From Bacteroidales bacterium (GTDB taxonomy: Bacteria > Bacteroidota > Bacteroidia > Bacteroidales > UBA932), in the NCBI GenBank assembly GCA_017627955.1, contig JAGAFU010000001.1:1-64000 (forward strand): a stretch of DNA of 64,000 bases, read 5' to 3'. Below are positions 8,661 to 16,733 of the stretch, one piece after another (the first letter of the stretch is position 1; every line of letters begins with the position of its first letter). The notes under the pieces are model-generated. The model ran no database searches. It worked only from the letters and a program-made list of their open reading frames with translations, and was not told where the DNA came from. A program made the position numbers and the translations under genes.

Positions 8661-9535
8661 TTTTCGCTTGGTATTTCGATTATGTATGTCTTTCCGGCCT
8701 TGTTTAGGAGTTTGTTGTCGCGGAGCCATAGATTGGCTTCCTTTAGCTGGAAGTAGCTGCATCCGTGTTTCTCCGCGAAGTCCACAAGGTTTTCTATCGG
8801 TCCGCTGACGGAGACCAGGTCTTTCGGTGGATGGTAGGGATATTTCTCAAACTGGTCAACCTTGAACCCGAATGCCTCCGGCTTCTCGAAAAACAATTTC
8901 GCCGTCAGAAGCCGGAACATGTACCTGGAGGTCTCTTCCACCAGGAGAAGATCCAGCGCTGAAGTCTGGCGCTGGTCTGACAGCCTCTTGGATATTCCTC
9001 CCTGCCCGGCGTTGTAACTGGCCGCCACTGTCATCCAGTCCTTGTATTTTTCGTAGGCCCTTCTCAGGTACTGGCAAGCCGCGATTGTCTCTTTCTCAAT
9101 GTTGAACCGCTCGTCAACCTCGTTGTCGATCACCATCCCGAATTCCCTGCCGGTCGTCTTGGTGAACTGCCATAGACCAGCGGCTCCCGCTGTTGAGACG
9201 GCTTTAGGGTTGAGATTGCTCTCGATGGCCATCAGGTATTTCAGGTCGTCCGGAATCCCGTAAAGCTTGAGAATCGGCTCCACCTGGCGGAAATAGCGCT
9301 CGGAGCGCTTTAGCATGAGAAGTGAATTGGTGTGGGAATATGTGAAAGCGATCAATTCCCTGTCCATCCTCTCGTAAAGGTCGCTTCGGTTGAAGCGGAT
9401 CGTGTCACCTGCGAACACGACATACTGCGGCACCTTTGGGGACCGGAACTGTAGATCCTCATTGACATAGATTTGGCCGGCGGCGCTGATGGCACAGGTG
9501 GCCAGGAGAATGGTTGTCAGGGCTTTCTTTATCAT
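8657..9535 (-). CDS. Lytic murein transglycosylase (GH23, MltD-like without LysM)
   Basis: Periplasmic enzyme that cleaves peptidoglycan to 1,6-anhydro-muropeptides. An N-terminal signal peptide ends near AISAAGQ. The SLT domain (about residues 95-215) has the catalytic Glu in LMAIESNLNPKAVS, then AGLWQF and the AASYNAGQGG block. MltD relatives carry C-terminal LysM repeats; this 292-aa form has only a short C-terminal region (ENLVDFAEKHGCSYFQLKEANLWL) that resembles a single degenerate LysM-like module. It starts 4 bp after the trpS stop and its stop overlaps the DUF4251 start, so it is co-transcribed with both. Confidence 0.92.
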   Translation of the reverse strand: MIKKALTTILLATCAISAAGQIYVNEDLQFRSPKVPQYVVFAGDTIRFNRSDLYERMDRELIAFTYSHTNSLLMLKRSERYFRQVEPILKLYGIPDDLKYLMAIESNLNPKAVSTAGAAGLWQFTKTTGREFGMVIDNEVDERFNIEKETIAACQYLRRAYEKYKDWMTVAASYNAGQGGISKRLSDQRQTSALDLLLVEETSRYMFRLLTAKLFFEKPEAFGFKVDQFEKYPYHPPKDLVSVSGPIENLVDFAEKHGCSYFQLKEANLWLRDNKLLNKAGKTYIIEIPSEK

Positions 9536-9539
9536 ATTC

Positions 9540-10658
9540 CTATTGTTCCATAAAACGCCTTGCCTGCTCCTCGATTAGGGCTTTGTCGCTGAAGTAGTTG
9601 ATCCTCATCGCGTTCTTGACCTCGTCGAGAGTGGCCTGGGCCACGGCTTCGGCAGCCTCGCTGCCCTTCTTCAGGATCTCATAGACGGAAGGGATATCCT
9701 TCTCGTACTCTTTTCTCCTGGCCCTGATCGGCTCAAGCTCCTCGTTGAGGATTTTCTCAAGGAACCTCTTGCATTTCACGTCTCCGAGGCCTCCTTTCTG
9801 GTAGTGGGCCTTAAGCTCGTCGAGGTTGGCATAGTCTGGCCAGTAGAGACTGAAGTGCTCATCGCGGCAGAACGCGTCGAGGTAAGTGAATACGGCGTTG
9901 CCCTCAATGTGGCCAGGGTCGCTGACATTGATATGGAGTGGATCAGTGTACATGGACATGACCTTCTTGCGGACCTCGTCGGCTGATTCAGCCAGGTAAA
10001 TGCAGTTGCCGAGCGACTTGCTCATCTTCGCTTTCCCGTCGGTGCCGGGGAGCCTGAGGCAGGCTGAATTGGTCGGCAGAACCGCTTTAGGCTCGACAAG
10101 GGTCTCACCATAAATCCTGTTGAAACTGCGGACTATCTCGACAGTCTGTTCGATCATCGGTTTCTGGTCCTCTCCGACTGGGACATCAGTGGCCTTGAAA
10201 GCGGTGATGTCGGCGGCTTGGGAGATAGGGTAGCAGAAGAAACCTACCGGAAGCCCGCTCCCGAACGCCTGCTCCTCTCCATCAGCTCCGAAACCTCTCA
10301 TCGCTATCTCGGTCTTGACAGTGGGGTTGCGTTGGAGCCTGGCCACAGTGACGAGATTCATGTAGTAGAAAGTGAGTTCCGTGAGCTGAGGTATCTGACT
10401 CTGAATGAAAAGATTAACCTTATCCGGGTCGAGTCCGACGGACAAGTAGTCAAGAGCGACCTCTATTATGTTTTGACGAACTTTCTCTGGATTGTCAAAA
10501 TTGTCGGTAAGCGCCTGGGCGTCAGCGATGAAAACGAACATCTTATCGTAGCCGCCGGCATTTTGGATAGCCACCCTGTTCTTAAGGGAACCGACATAAT
10601 GACCAATGTGCAAACGTCCTGTGGGACGGTCTCCTGTGAGTATTATTCTTCCTGCCAT
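9540..10658 (-). CDS. trpS: Tryptophan--tRNA ligase
   Basis: Class I aminoacyl-tRNA synthetase charging tRNA-Trp in the cytoplasm. The 372 aa begin with the ATP-site motif [11 protein letters not shown] (HIGH, about 13-23), and the second signature KMSKSLGN lies near residue 210. An insert with [18 protein letters not shown] (about 125-145) is longer than in E. coli and resembles that of other Bacteroidetes enzymes. The start codon lies 15 bp after the folE stop and the transglycosylase follows after 4 bp, so it sits in the middle of the operon. Confidence 0.97.
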   Translation of the reverse strand: MAGRIILTGDRPTGRLHIGHYVGSLKNRVAIQNAGGYDKMFVFIADAQALTDNFDNPEKVRQNIIEVALDYLSVGLDPDKVNLFIQSQIPQLTELTFYYMNLVTVARLQRNPTVKTEIAMRGFGADGEEQAFGSGLPVGFFCYPISQAADITAFKATDVPVGEDQKPMIEQTVEIVRSFNRIYGETLVEPKAVLPTNSACLRLPGTDGKAKMSKSLGNCIYLAESADEVRKKVMSMYTDPLHINVSDPGHIEGNAVFTYLDAFCRDEHFSLYWPDYANLDELKAHYQKGGLGDVKCKRFLEKILNEELEPIRARRKEYEKDIPSVYEILKKGSEAAEAVAQATLDEVKNAMRINYFSDKALIEEQARRFMEQ

Positions 10659-10673
10659 ATATTGGATTTAAGT

Positions 10674-11261
10674 TTATTTGATCAGATTGAGGAACTCGTT
10701 CCTTGTGCGGGCCGAGCTGAGAAATATTCCCGAGAAAGCTGAAGTCGTCGTGATCGCGTTGGATTTCTGGACCCCCCGCAAGGACATGCAGGTGTGCATG
10801 GCCTCGATGACCACGGCTACTCCGAGAGGCTTGAGGGCATCCACCATGCAGTCCCTTATCTGGACCGTGAGCCTTTCCTGTACTTGGAGCCTGCGGGCAT
10901 AAGTCTCCACGATCCTGGCGATCTTGCTCAGCCCTGTGATCTTCCCGTTGGGAATATACGCGACGTGGCATTTCCCGATGAAGGGGAGCATGTGGTGCTC
11001 GCACATCGAGTACAGTTCGATGTCCTTGACGAGGACCATCTGTTGGTATTTCTCGTCGAAAATCGCTGACTGGATGATCTGGGTGCCGTTCTGGGCATAG
11101 CCCTGGGTCAGGAATTGCAGCGACTTCGCGACCCTTTCAGGAGTCTTCAGAAGTCCTTCCCTCTGGGGGTCTTCTCCCAGGAGTTTCAGGATTTCCCTCA
11201 CCCGGGCGGCGATCTCCTTGGTCGTCTTCTCGTCGTATCTCTCTATTTTCTCAAAAGCCAT
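10674..11261 (-). CDS. folE: GTP cyclohydrolase I
   Basis: Converts GTP to 7,8-dihydroneopterin triphosphate, the first step of folate and queuosine-type pterin synthesis. At 195 aa it has the usual FolE length. Zinc ligands are in MCEHHMLPF (Cys and His, about 87-95) and HTCMSLRGV (Cys near 159). The GTP-site stretch [18 protein letters not shown] follows the first motif. It is first in the operon with trpS, the transglycosylase and the DUF4251 gene. The -7 box is at 11299-11306 on the minus strand. Confidence 0.97.
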   Translation of the reverse strand: MAFEKIERYDEKTTKEIAARVREILKLLGEDPQREGLLKTPERVAKSLQFLTQGYAQNGTQIIQSAIFDEKYQQMVLVKDIELYSMCEHHMLPFIGKCHVAYIPNGKITGLSKIARIVETYARRLQVQERLTVQIRDCMVDALKPLGVAVVIEAMHTCMSLRGVQKSNAITTTSAFSGIFLSSARTRNEFLNLIK

Positions 11262-11298
11262 TCTCTTGGTATAGTTGTTGAATATTCAGCTTGTCATG

Positions 11299-11306
11299 CA
11301 AAATTA
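11299..11306 (-). promoter_or_regulatory. -7 box (TAATTTTG) of the folE operon
   Basis: The minus strand reads TAATTTTG, a fit to TAnnTTTG, about 38 bp upstream of the folE ATG. It is back to back with the promoter of the DUF2795 gene. Confidence 0.5.
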
Positions 11307-11339
11307 GCCAAAAAATCATTATAGTTTCGATTTTTTGCA

Positions 11340-11347
11340 TATCTTTG
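11340..11347 (+). promoter_or_regulatory. -7 box (TATCTTTG) of the DUF2795 gene
   Basis: Exact TAnnTTTG match, with a predicted leader of about 60 bases before ATG 11416. Confidence 0.6.
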
Positions 11348-11415
11348 CGGCAAATAAGGCCCCTTATTTGGCTTTATTAGCGTAAGTTATTGTTTATCAA
11401 TTAATTGATTGCGAT

Positions 11416-11637
11416 ATGTATTGGACACTCGAACTTGCAAGCAGCCTGGACGATGCTCCATGGCCGGCATCAAAAGAAGAACTGATCGATTACGCCAACC
11501 GATCCGGCGCTCCTGAGGAGGTAATTGAGAACCTCACCGAGCTCGAGGATGACGGTGAGATTTATGAATCCATTGAGGACATCTGGCCCGATTACCCCAC
11601 GAAAGAAGACTTCTTCTTTAATGAGGAAGAATATTAA
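11416..11637 (+). CDS. Small acidic DUF2795 protein
   Basis: A 73-aa cytoplasmic protein, strongly acidic towards the C terminus (EDDGEIYESIEDIWPDY, then NEEEY). The sequence is near-invariant across Bacteroidales as I know the family: it opens MYWTLELASSL and contains ASKEELIDYANRSGAP, a DUF2795 helix pair. No function is established. Its own promoter lies upstream and a strong terminator follows at 11668-11712, so it forms a single-gene unit. High conservation and small size suggest a housekeeping partner protein; that is inference only. Confidence 0.9.
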   Translation: MYWTLELASSLDDAPWPASKEELIDYANRSGAPEEVIENLTELEDDGEIYESIEDIWPDYPTKEDFFFNEEEY

Positions 11638-11667
11638 GAGAAAAACACGCTCTTAACATACCGATTT

Positions 11668-11712
11668 ACAGCGAGATGAACAAAATAATTTGTTTGTCTC
11701 GCTGTTGTTTTT
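11668..11712 (+). terminator. Rho-independent terminator after the DUF2795 gene
   Basis: ACAGCGAGA pairs with TCTCGCTGT, and inside them AACAAA pairs with TTTGTT around an ATAA loop. TGTTTTT follows. Confidence 0.85.
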
Positions 11713-11743
11713 GGGCCATTTGTTTGCCGAATTTGTTTGTCTA

Positions 11744-11789
11744 TGGCATTATTGGCACATTCGGCCCAACCAAAATGCCAATAATGCCA
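11744..11789. promoter_or_regulatory. 14-bp perfect inverted repeat and TGCCA direct repeats (candidate operator)
   Basis: TGGCATTATTGGCA (11744-11757) is the exact reverse complement of TGCCAATAATGCCA (11776-11789). The right arm runs into TGCCA boxes at 11776, 11785 and 11794, a 9-bp period. The element ends about 29 bp before the -7 box at 11818, where a repressor or autoregulator would act. Confidence 0.6.
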
Positions 11790-11817
11790 GAAATGCCAGG
11801 GTAATGGAAATAAATGC

Positions 11818-11825
11818 TAAATTTG
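11818..11825 (+). promoter_or_regulatory. -7 box (TAAATTTG) of the AlbA_2 regulator gene
   Basis: Exact TAnnTTTG match 21 bp before ATG 11847; the predicted leader is about 15 bases. Confidence 0.6.
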
Positions 11826-11846
11826 TAATCCGTAACATACTGGTTT

Positions 11847-13334
11847 ATGAAGATTCTAGGAAACAAACTCATATCCGAGTGTACGGCATACGACTTCAAG
11901 GATGAATTGGAGCGAAAGAAGATCCGTCACTGGCTCAAGAGCGTAAGCGCTTTTGCCAACACGGAAGGCGGAGCGTTATACTTCGGTGTGTCCAACGATG
12001 GCACCGTCACCGGCCTCAAAGACATCCAGGCAGATTCCGACTTCATAAGCGAGAAGATTAATGCCCATTTGGATCCGCTACCGGAGTGGACGCTCACGCC
12101 AGCAGAGGACGAAAACGGCAATAAGATTCTTGAACTGATGGTAAAGCCCGGGCAGTTCACGCCTTATTACCTCTTTCTGGATGGTTCCCGCCAGGCCTAT
12201 GTCCGCTCCGGAAACGAAAGTAAACAGGCCACGTCACGCCAGCTTCTAAACCTGGTGCTCAAAGGGACAAACCGCAGCTGGGACGCCCTACCGTCCCAAG
12301 AGAAGATTTCCAAGCACAGCTTCAAGATGCTTGCGAACGAATACCACGAAAGAACCCGCCTTCAATGGGACGATAAGTATCCCGAGTCCTGGGGCCTGGT
12401 TATGGAAGATGGCACCCTAACCAACGGCGGCCTGCTTTTCTCGGACAATTGCAATGTATATCAGTCACGAGTCTTTTGCACCCGTTGGGACGGACTCACG
12501 AAAACGGACGCCATCAACGACGCTGAGTATAGCGGCAACCTGCTGTACCTGCTCAAGATGATGACCGGCTTCATCAAGTCCAGTACAGCGAAACGCTGGT
12601 TCAAGCTCCCGGACTATCGCCTTAACTTCCCTGAGTACGCCGACCGCGCCATCCTTGAATGCTGTGTAAACCACCTCATTCATAGGGATATGACCGAGGT
12701 CGGAAGTGAAGTCCATGTGGATATCTACGACAACCGCATCGAGTTCTACTCTCCGGGCGGCATGTTCGATGGCACCAGGATCCAGGACCGCGATATTCTC
12801 AAGGTCCCGTCCAAGCGGCGTAATCCTATCATTGCCGATGTCTTCACCCAGCTGGACCTAATGGAGAAACGGGGCTCCGGCTTCCAGAAGATCACCACGC
12901 ATACCTCTGAACTGCGCCTCTATAGCAAAGACCTCGCACCCACCTTCGAGTCGGATGCTTCCTCCTTCTTCACCACAGTGTACAGTGTCCTCTATGGAAA
13001 GACGGATGCAGATTTCCAGTGCATTATTGACCAAGAGTCCACACCAAAGCTGGAAAACACTACCCTAAAGACTACCCAAAAGGGCGAGTATACTACCCAA
13101 AACACTACCCAAAAGAATTCTTCCACTACCCAAAAGCCCATCAGTGAGACTGCCCAAAAGATTTTGGACTTATTGACAGATGATCCATACTTGACTCGTC
13201 AGTCTTTGGCTCCGATTCTTGATCTGACTCCGGATGGTGTGAAATACCACCTGAACAAACTCCAAAGAGACGGATATCTCGAGCGTAAAGAAGGTCGCAA
13301 AACTGGACGTTGGATAGTCTTGATTAAGAAATAG
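11847..13334 (+). CDS. AlbA_2 (Schlafen-like) / HATPase_c_4 putative transcriptional regulator
   Basis: Members of this RecG-like regulator family combine an AlbA_2 nucleic-acid-binding domain with a GHKL-type ATPase remnant and a winged helix. Here the AlbA_2 domain covers about residues 8-125 (FANTEGGALYFGVSNDGTVTG). The HATPase_c_4-like part covers about 255-350 (LIHRDMTEVGSEVHVDIYDNRIEFYSPGG, then LMEKRGSGFQKI). A low-complexity linker with repeated TTQK (about 405-435) leads to a C-terminal winged helix (about 440-490, LTRQSLAPILDLTPDGVKYHL). The ATG is just downstream of a -7 box and a palindromic operator, suggesting autoregulation. It is single-gene accessory content; defence or mobile-element association is known for relatives, but nothing here proves it. 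Confidence 0.85.
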   Translation: MKILGNKLISECTAYDFKDELERKKIRHWLKSVSAFANTEGGALYFGVSNDGTVTGLKDIQADSDFISEKINAHLDPLPEWTLTPAEDENGNKILELMVKPGQFTPYYLFLDGSRQAYVRSGNESKQATSRQLLNLVLKGTNRSWDALPSQEKISKHSFKMLANEYHERTRLQWDDKYPESWGLVMEDGTLTNGGLLFSDNCNVYQSRVFCTRWDGLTKTDAINDAEYSGNLLYLLKMMTGFIKSSTAKRWFKLPDYRLNFPEYADRAILECCVNHLIHRDMTEVGSEVHVDIYDNRIEFYSPGGMFDGTRIQDRDILKVPSKRRNPIIADVFTQLDLMEKRGSGFQKITTHTSELRLYSKDLAPTFESDASSFFTTVYSVLYGKTDADFQCIIDQESTPKLENTTLKTTQKGEYTTQNTTQKNSSTTQKPISETAQKILDLLTDDPYLTRQSLAPILDLTPDGVKYHLNKLQRDGYLERKEGRKTGRWIVLIKK

Positions 13335-13351
13335 ACGCTTCCGCTTAAGAA

Positions 13352-13381
13352 AACTGCCGCCACCTCAAAGTGACGGCAGTT
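13352..13381. terminator. Convergent terminator hairpin
   Basis: AACTGCCG pairs with CGGCAGTT, with an extra CAC/GTG inside. On the minus strand it is followed by TTTCTT, so it best serves the minus-strand receptor remnant. It also lies 17 bp past the stop of the AlbA_2 gene. Confidence 0.65.
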
Positions 13382-13421
13382 CTTGTCAGTATATATGTTT
13401 AATCGTGCTTATGAAGCCAAA

Positions 13422-13520
13422 CTACTTGAACCGTTCCGTATCCACAGCCTCTCGCTTCTTCTCTGTATATCCGCCGAACTTCCAGGTCAAAGACACACCG
13501 GTCCTGAGTATGTCGTCTCC
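13422..13520 (-). pseudogene. 3' remnant of an outer-membrane beta-barrel (TonB-dependent receptor) gene
   Basis: The minus strand encodes GDDILRTGVSLTWKFGGY followed by TEKKREAVDTERFK and a stop. The last strand ending in FGGY plus a KKRxxVDTxRF tail is the usual C terminus of Bacteroidetes TonB-dependent receptors and related barrels. Only about 32 codons are recognisable; upstream the frame opens into unrelated sequence with a spurious Met at 13613. The native terminator is still in place downstream (13352-13381). A plus-strand frame over the same bases (13383-13607) has no family features. Confidence 0.7.
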
Positions 13521-13632
13521 ATGACGCCCAACATGGATTCCTCCCAATGGGAGGGTATCATCCACATTCCTTTTGCCGATTTCCTGAGGAAGGGCTTTGC
13601 TAAATAACGACATGGCAGGATTTTTTTTTTCT

Positions 13633-13640
13633 TATCTTTG
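13633..13640 (+). promoter_or_regulatory. -7 box (TATCTTTG) only 4 bp before an ATG
   Basis: The -7 box ends at 13640 and the ATG is at 13645, so transcription would begin at or beside the start codon, implying a leaderless message. Confidence 0.55.
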
Positions 13641-13644
13641 AAAA

Positions 13645-14900
13645 ATGAGACTCATAAAGAGAATAGTTCCATTTTCCATTGCTGTTATCACCCTGACAGC
13701 GGTTATTATTTGCGTTTGTGTCCGTATCACTTGGGTAAACAGATATGAGCTCGTTGATAGTGATGTGAAGAATTGGTTTGAGGAAATAGCGCGGAAGGAG
13801 AAATCCAAATCATATTCCACAGGCAGCATGTTTATATGTGTGGCGACAACACGAAATTCTATTGCTTGCTGTGCGATGTTCCCGAGCGAGTTCGGGGATG
13901 GCGATACTTTGTACGGGTTGGCGATACTTTGTACGGGTTTACGACTATTAATGGGGTTAGGTTTGTATTTACAAATAACGCTTTAGATGACATTGTCCCT
14001 AAGGTGTTTGTCGGTCAATCAAAAAAGAGACCTCTCCTACGGTGGTCAGATTTTTACATAACTAATTTGAACTTTTTCTCACATACGCATGCGATTGGCA
14101 GAGAAGAGTACTACTATAAGTATTCAAATGGAATCTGGGAGGAATCTTCTTGGGATGAGACAATAGGTGAGCAGTTGGCGGAGGAAGATTTGCTATGGGA
14201 GGCTGAGCATCCGGACACTCTTGACAAGACCTGTGTATTGCCTCCAAGGTTCGTTGAAAAGTATGTGTCATTAACTGAAAGTAATATTACCTCGTTTATT
14301 ACAGAATGGGAGAAATGGTCCGATCAATTAAGGAGCCATTCTGATGATACCCTTATAAACAGGATTATTCTGAAGGTCTATCAAGACTATGGGCTCACCG
14401 ATAATAATGACAGTAGCCATTTCTACTCCTTCATGAGCAATGTCGAAGTGATGAAATATGCTGGCAAGTACAGTGAATACCCGCCTCTCAAGTTATTTGA
14501 TAGAGATAGTGAGTGGGAATTGAAGATGAAAGCGTCAGAGAGATTTGTTTATGTTCCAAGTGCGGACCTTAAGAAAAAGATTCTGTTCATTACACCCGAA
14601 ATTGATCGTCTGCTTTCGGTTTTTATCGGTGGTATCGCAGACAATGAGGATGATGCTTTTGACGAGACTAAATGGTCTCCCATTAACCAGAATAGTCTCT
14701 CTTTTCTAAGGAACTACATTCCAGTTGAGAGAGGTCATTGGGCAGGGTGGTATTTATGTACAATGCCAATTATATACGAAATCTATATGTTTGAAGATGG
14801 TTATATGGTCTATCTTCGGACATCATTCTCTCAAGGAGAAATAGCGTTCTTTCCTTATAATAGCAAAGAAAAGATTTTGATTGACGGATGGATAGAATAG
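13645..14900 (+). pseudogene. Membrane-anchored hypothetical protein, frameshifted by a 20-bp tandem duplication
   Basis: The reading frame from ATG 13645 has a basic N terminus and one membrane segment (about residues 8-30, IVPFSIAVITLTAVIICVCV), then reaches GDTLYG and leaves the frame, stopping at 13986. A second frame, open from 13836 to 14900, carries the rest, including GDTLYGFTTINGVRFVF again. The two frames meet exactly at a perfect 20-bp direct duplication (13900-13919, 13920-13939). Removing one copy joins them into a single 411-aa protein. The soluble part is rich in Trp, Tyr and acidic residues (WEKWSDQLRSH, ADNEDDAFDETKW). I recognise no family. Base composition looks more AT-rich than in the neighbours, suggesting transfer. 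The downstream part might still be made from ATG 13836. Confidence 0.75.
13900..13939 (+). repeat. Perfect 20-bp tandem duplication
   Basis: Two abutting identical 20-bp units start at 13900 and 13920 (each begins GGCGATACTTTG). Twenty is not a multiple of three, so the duplication shifts the frame of the gene that contains it. Confidence 0.95.
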
Positions 14901-14982
14901 TTCTTTTCATATTATAACCTTGTTGCCTTGTCCAGAAATGAAGAAATCCTGGTAAGTTGTGACGTGGTGGAATAGAAATGAC

Positions 14983-14990
14983 TATCTTTG
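14983..14990 (+). promoter_or_regulatory. -7 box (TATCTTTG) 4 bp before an ATG
   Basis: Same arrangement as at 13633: the box ends at 14990 and ATG is at 14995, again implying a leaderless or near-leaderless message. Confidence 0.5.
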
Positions 14991-14994
14991 CTTT

Positions 14995-15462
14995 ATGCGG
15001 TGGAAAACAGTTGAGATAATCACATCGGTCACAAGGTTCATAGGTGTACTCTTTATCTTCTATATTACCCTTTGTTTTGGTGTACTTGAAAAGTACAACT
15101 TGAGAGGTATCGGGACCTATGATGGATATGGCCTTTACTGGAGGTGTCTTGTCACCTGCTGCCTTGTTTTTGTCTTGGATTTTATCGCGCAGATCATAAA
15201 ACTTGCTTTGCCGGTTTCTCGTTGGCCAAGGTTATTTCAGGCACTGTTGTATCTGTCATCCTTTGTCATAGTGATATTGATTTCAACAAACTACCCGAAC
15301 TTGATCTGTGATGGCAACAGACATGAATACATGTTGTGGGCCATTGAAGACCAGATTAATGGTGCCCGCGAATCTGTGTTGTTCCATAGCCTGTACATTG
15401 GTGGCCGAAGCATTGTATATTCTGTTATACTGTTATTCTGGACTAGTAAAAAAAGAAGATAG
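14995..15462 (+). CDS. Small multi-pass membrane protein of unknown function
   Basis: The 155 aa hold three to four hydrophobic segments: about residues 10-30 (VTRFIGVLFIFYITLCFGVL), 45-65 (WRCLVTCCLVFVLDFIAQII), 75-95 (LFQALLYLSSFVIVILIS) and 130-150 (IVYSVILLFW), with a basic KKRR end. I recognise no family. ATG 14995 follows a -7 box directly; an upstream GTG (14959) stays open but would lie before the promoter. It sits just after the frameshifted membrane-anchored gene and, like it, looks AT-rich, so both may belong to one transferred unit. A small dyad (CTCTGG/CCAGAG near 15488-15505) follows the stop. Confidence 0.6.
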   Translation: MRWKTVEIITSVTRFIGVLFIFYITLCFGVLEKYNLRGIGTYDGYGLYWRCLVTCCLVFVLDFIAQIIKLALPVSRWPRLFQALLYLSSFVIVILISTNYPNLICDGNRHEYMLWAIEDQINGARESVLFHSLYIGGRSIVYSVILLFWTSKKRR

Positions 15463-15545
15463 ACGACTCGAATGGTATTATCAAGTTGCCTCTGGCTTCC
15501 CAGAGACTATCCTGACTTTTCAATATAATAATAACTCTCTATTAC

Positions 15546-16730
15546 TTACTTTTTCCGCAGCAAAAACTTCCGGCCGAGCTTGACGAGAGGTTTTATGTAC
15601 CAGGGGAGAAGGGCCCGCTCCGCTTCAGGGAGTTTCTCCCGGATGGGGATGCTTTGGGGACAATGCTGCTCGCATTTGCCGCACTTAACGCATTGGGAAG
15701 CGAATGACGGCTCGCCGGCGAGGGCGACCGCCTGGAAATACTGCGCCCATCCGGACACCTTCGACTCCGTGTACATCGTGTTGTAGCTTGCGAATATTCC
15801 TGGAATATCCACCCCCTTTGGGCATGGCATGCAGTAACGGCAGCCCGTGCACCCGACTTTCTCCTTCGCCCTGATGATGCCAAGGATCTGACGAAGAAAG
15901 GCCCTGTCATCATCCGTGAAAGCTCCCGCGGTCGCTTCCGAGGCGATCCTAACGTTCTCTTCCACCATCTCAATGGAATTCATGCCTGAGAGGACCACCG
16001 TCACCTCAGGCTGGTCCCAAAGCCAGCGCAGGCCCCAGTCTGCGGGGCTCCACCCTCGATGGTGACTAGCTATAAGTTTCTTAGCGTCTTCGGGCAGCTT
16101 GTTCACGAGCTTGCCGCCCCGGAGCGGCTCCATGATAACCACAGGGATGCCCCGTGCCGCGGCGGCCTTAAGTCCGGCCACGCCAGCCTGGGTCGTCTCA
16201 TCCATGTAGTTGTACTGGATCTGGCAAAAGTCCCAGTCATAGTCGGCGAGGATCTTCAGGAAGTTGTCGGTATTCCCGTGGTAGGAGAAACCTATGTTGC
16301 GGATGGCTCCGGAGGCTTTCTTCCCGGCGATCCAGTCAATAACTCCCACTGTCTTAAGACGTTCCCATTGGGCGATGTCGGTAAGGTGGTGCATGAGATA
16401 GTAATCGACCCGGTCAGTCCGAAGCCGGGACAGTTCCTCGTCGAAATACTTGTCCAGCGAAGCCTTGTTACGCACCAGGTATTGAGGGAGCTTAGTGGCG
16501 ATCCGGACCTTGTCCCTGATCCCGTTGCGTTCGAGAATCTCGCCCAGGGCCGCTTCGCTGCCGGGGTAGATGTATGCCGTGTCAAAATAGTTCACGCCAG
16601 CCCGGTAGGCGGCTATCAGCTCGCGCTCGGTCTTCTCAATGTCAACGCCGGTGCCTTTGCGGCTGAAACGCATGCAGCCGTATCCGAGGATTGAGAGAGG
16701 CTCTCCATGTTTGTCGTTCCTGTAAATCAT
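15546..16730 (-). CDS. Aldo/keto reductase with C-terminal 4Fe-4S ferredoxin domain
   Basis: An NAD(P)H-dependent oxidoreductase fold joined to iron-sulfur clusters, cytoplasmic. The barrel (about residues 1-280) shows the tetrad: Asp and Tyr in NYFDTAYIY (about 47-55), Lys in ATKLP, and His in YYLMHHL. The C-terminal part carries two cysteine clusters, CTGCRYCMPCPKG (about 293-305) and CVKCGKCEQHCPQS (about 350-363). At 394 aa it has the usual length of this subgroup. It is last in a five-gene operon with 3-bp spacing to the thioredoxin-like gene. In this setting it may reduce keto-sugars made by the operon's oxidoreductase; that is inference. Confidence 0.93.
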   Translation of the reverse strand: MIYRNDKHGEPLSILGYGCMRFSRKGTGVDIEKTERELIAAYRAGVNYFDTAYIYPGSEAALGEILERNGIRDKVRIATKLPQYLVRNKASLDKYFDEELSRLRTDRVDYYLMHHLTDIAQWERLKTVGVIDWIAGKKASGAIRNIGFSYHGNTDNFLKILADYDWDFCQIQYNYMDETTQAGVAGLKAAAARGIPVVIMEPLRGGKLVNKLPEDAKKLIASHHRGWSPADWGLRWLWDQPEVTVVLSGMNSIEMVEENVRIASEATAGAFTDDDRAFLRQILGIIRAKEKVGCTGCRYCMPCPKGVDIPGIFASYNTMYTESKVSGWAQYFQAVALAGEPSFASQCVKCGKCEQHCPQSIPIREKLPEAERALLPWYIKPLVKLGRKFLLRKK

Positions 16731-16733
16731 CTT

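Noticed and set aside
11711..11769. TTGGGCC...GGCCCAA as a terminator
   Set aside because: The arms are 45 bp apart with no T tract, and a strong terminator already ends at 11712.
13383..13607. Plus-strand 74-aa open frame
   Set aside because: The opposite strand gives a clear outer-membrane-barrel C terminus with stop and terminator; the plus-strand frame has no features.
13633..13836. The frame from 13836 as an independent intact gene
   Set aside because: It begins within the upstream frame, lacks a promoter, and the perfect 20-bp duplication explains the two frames as one broken gene.
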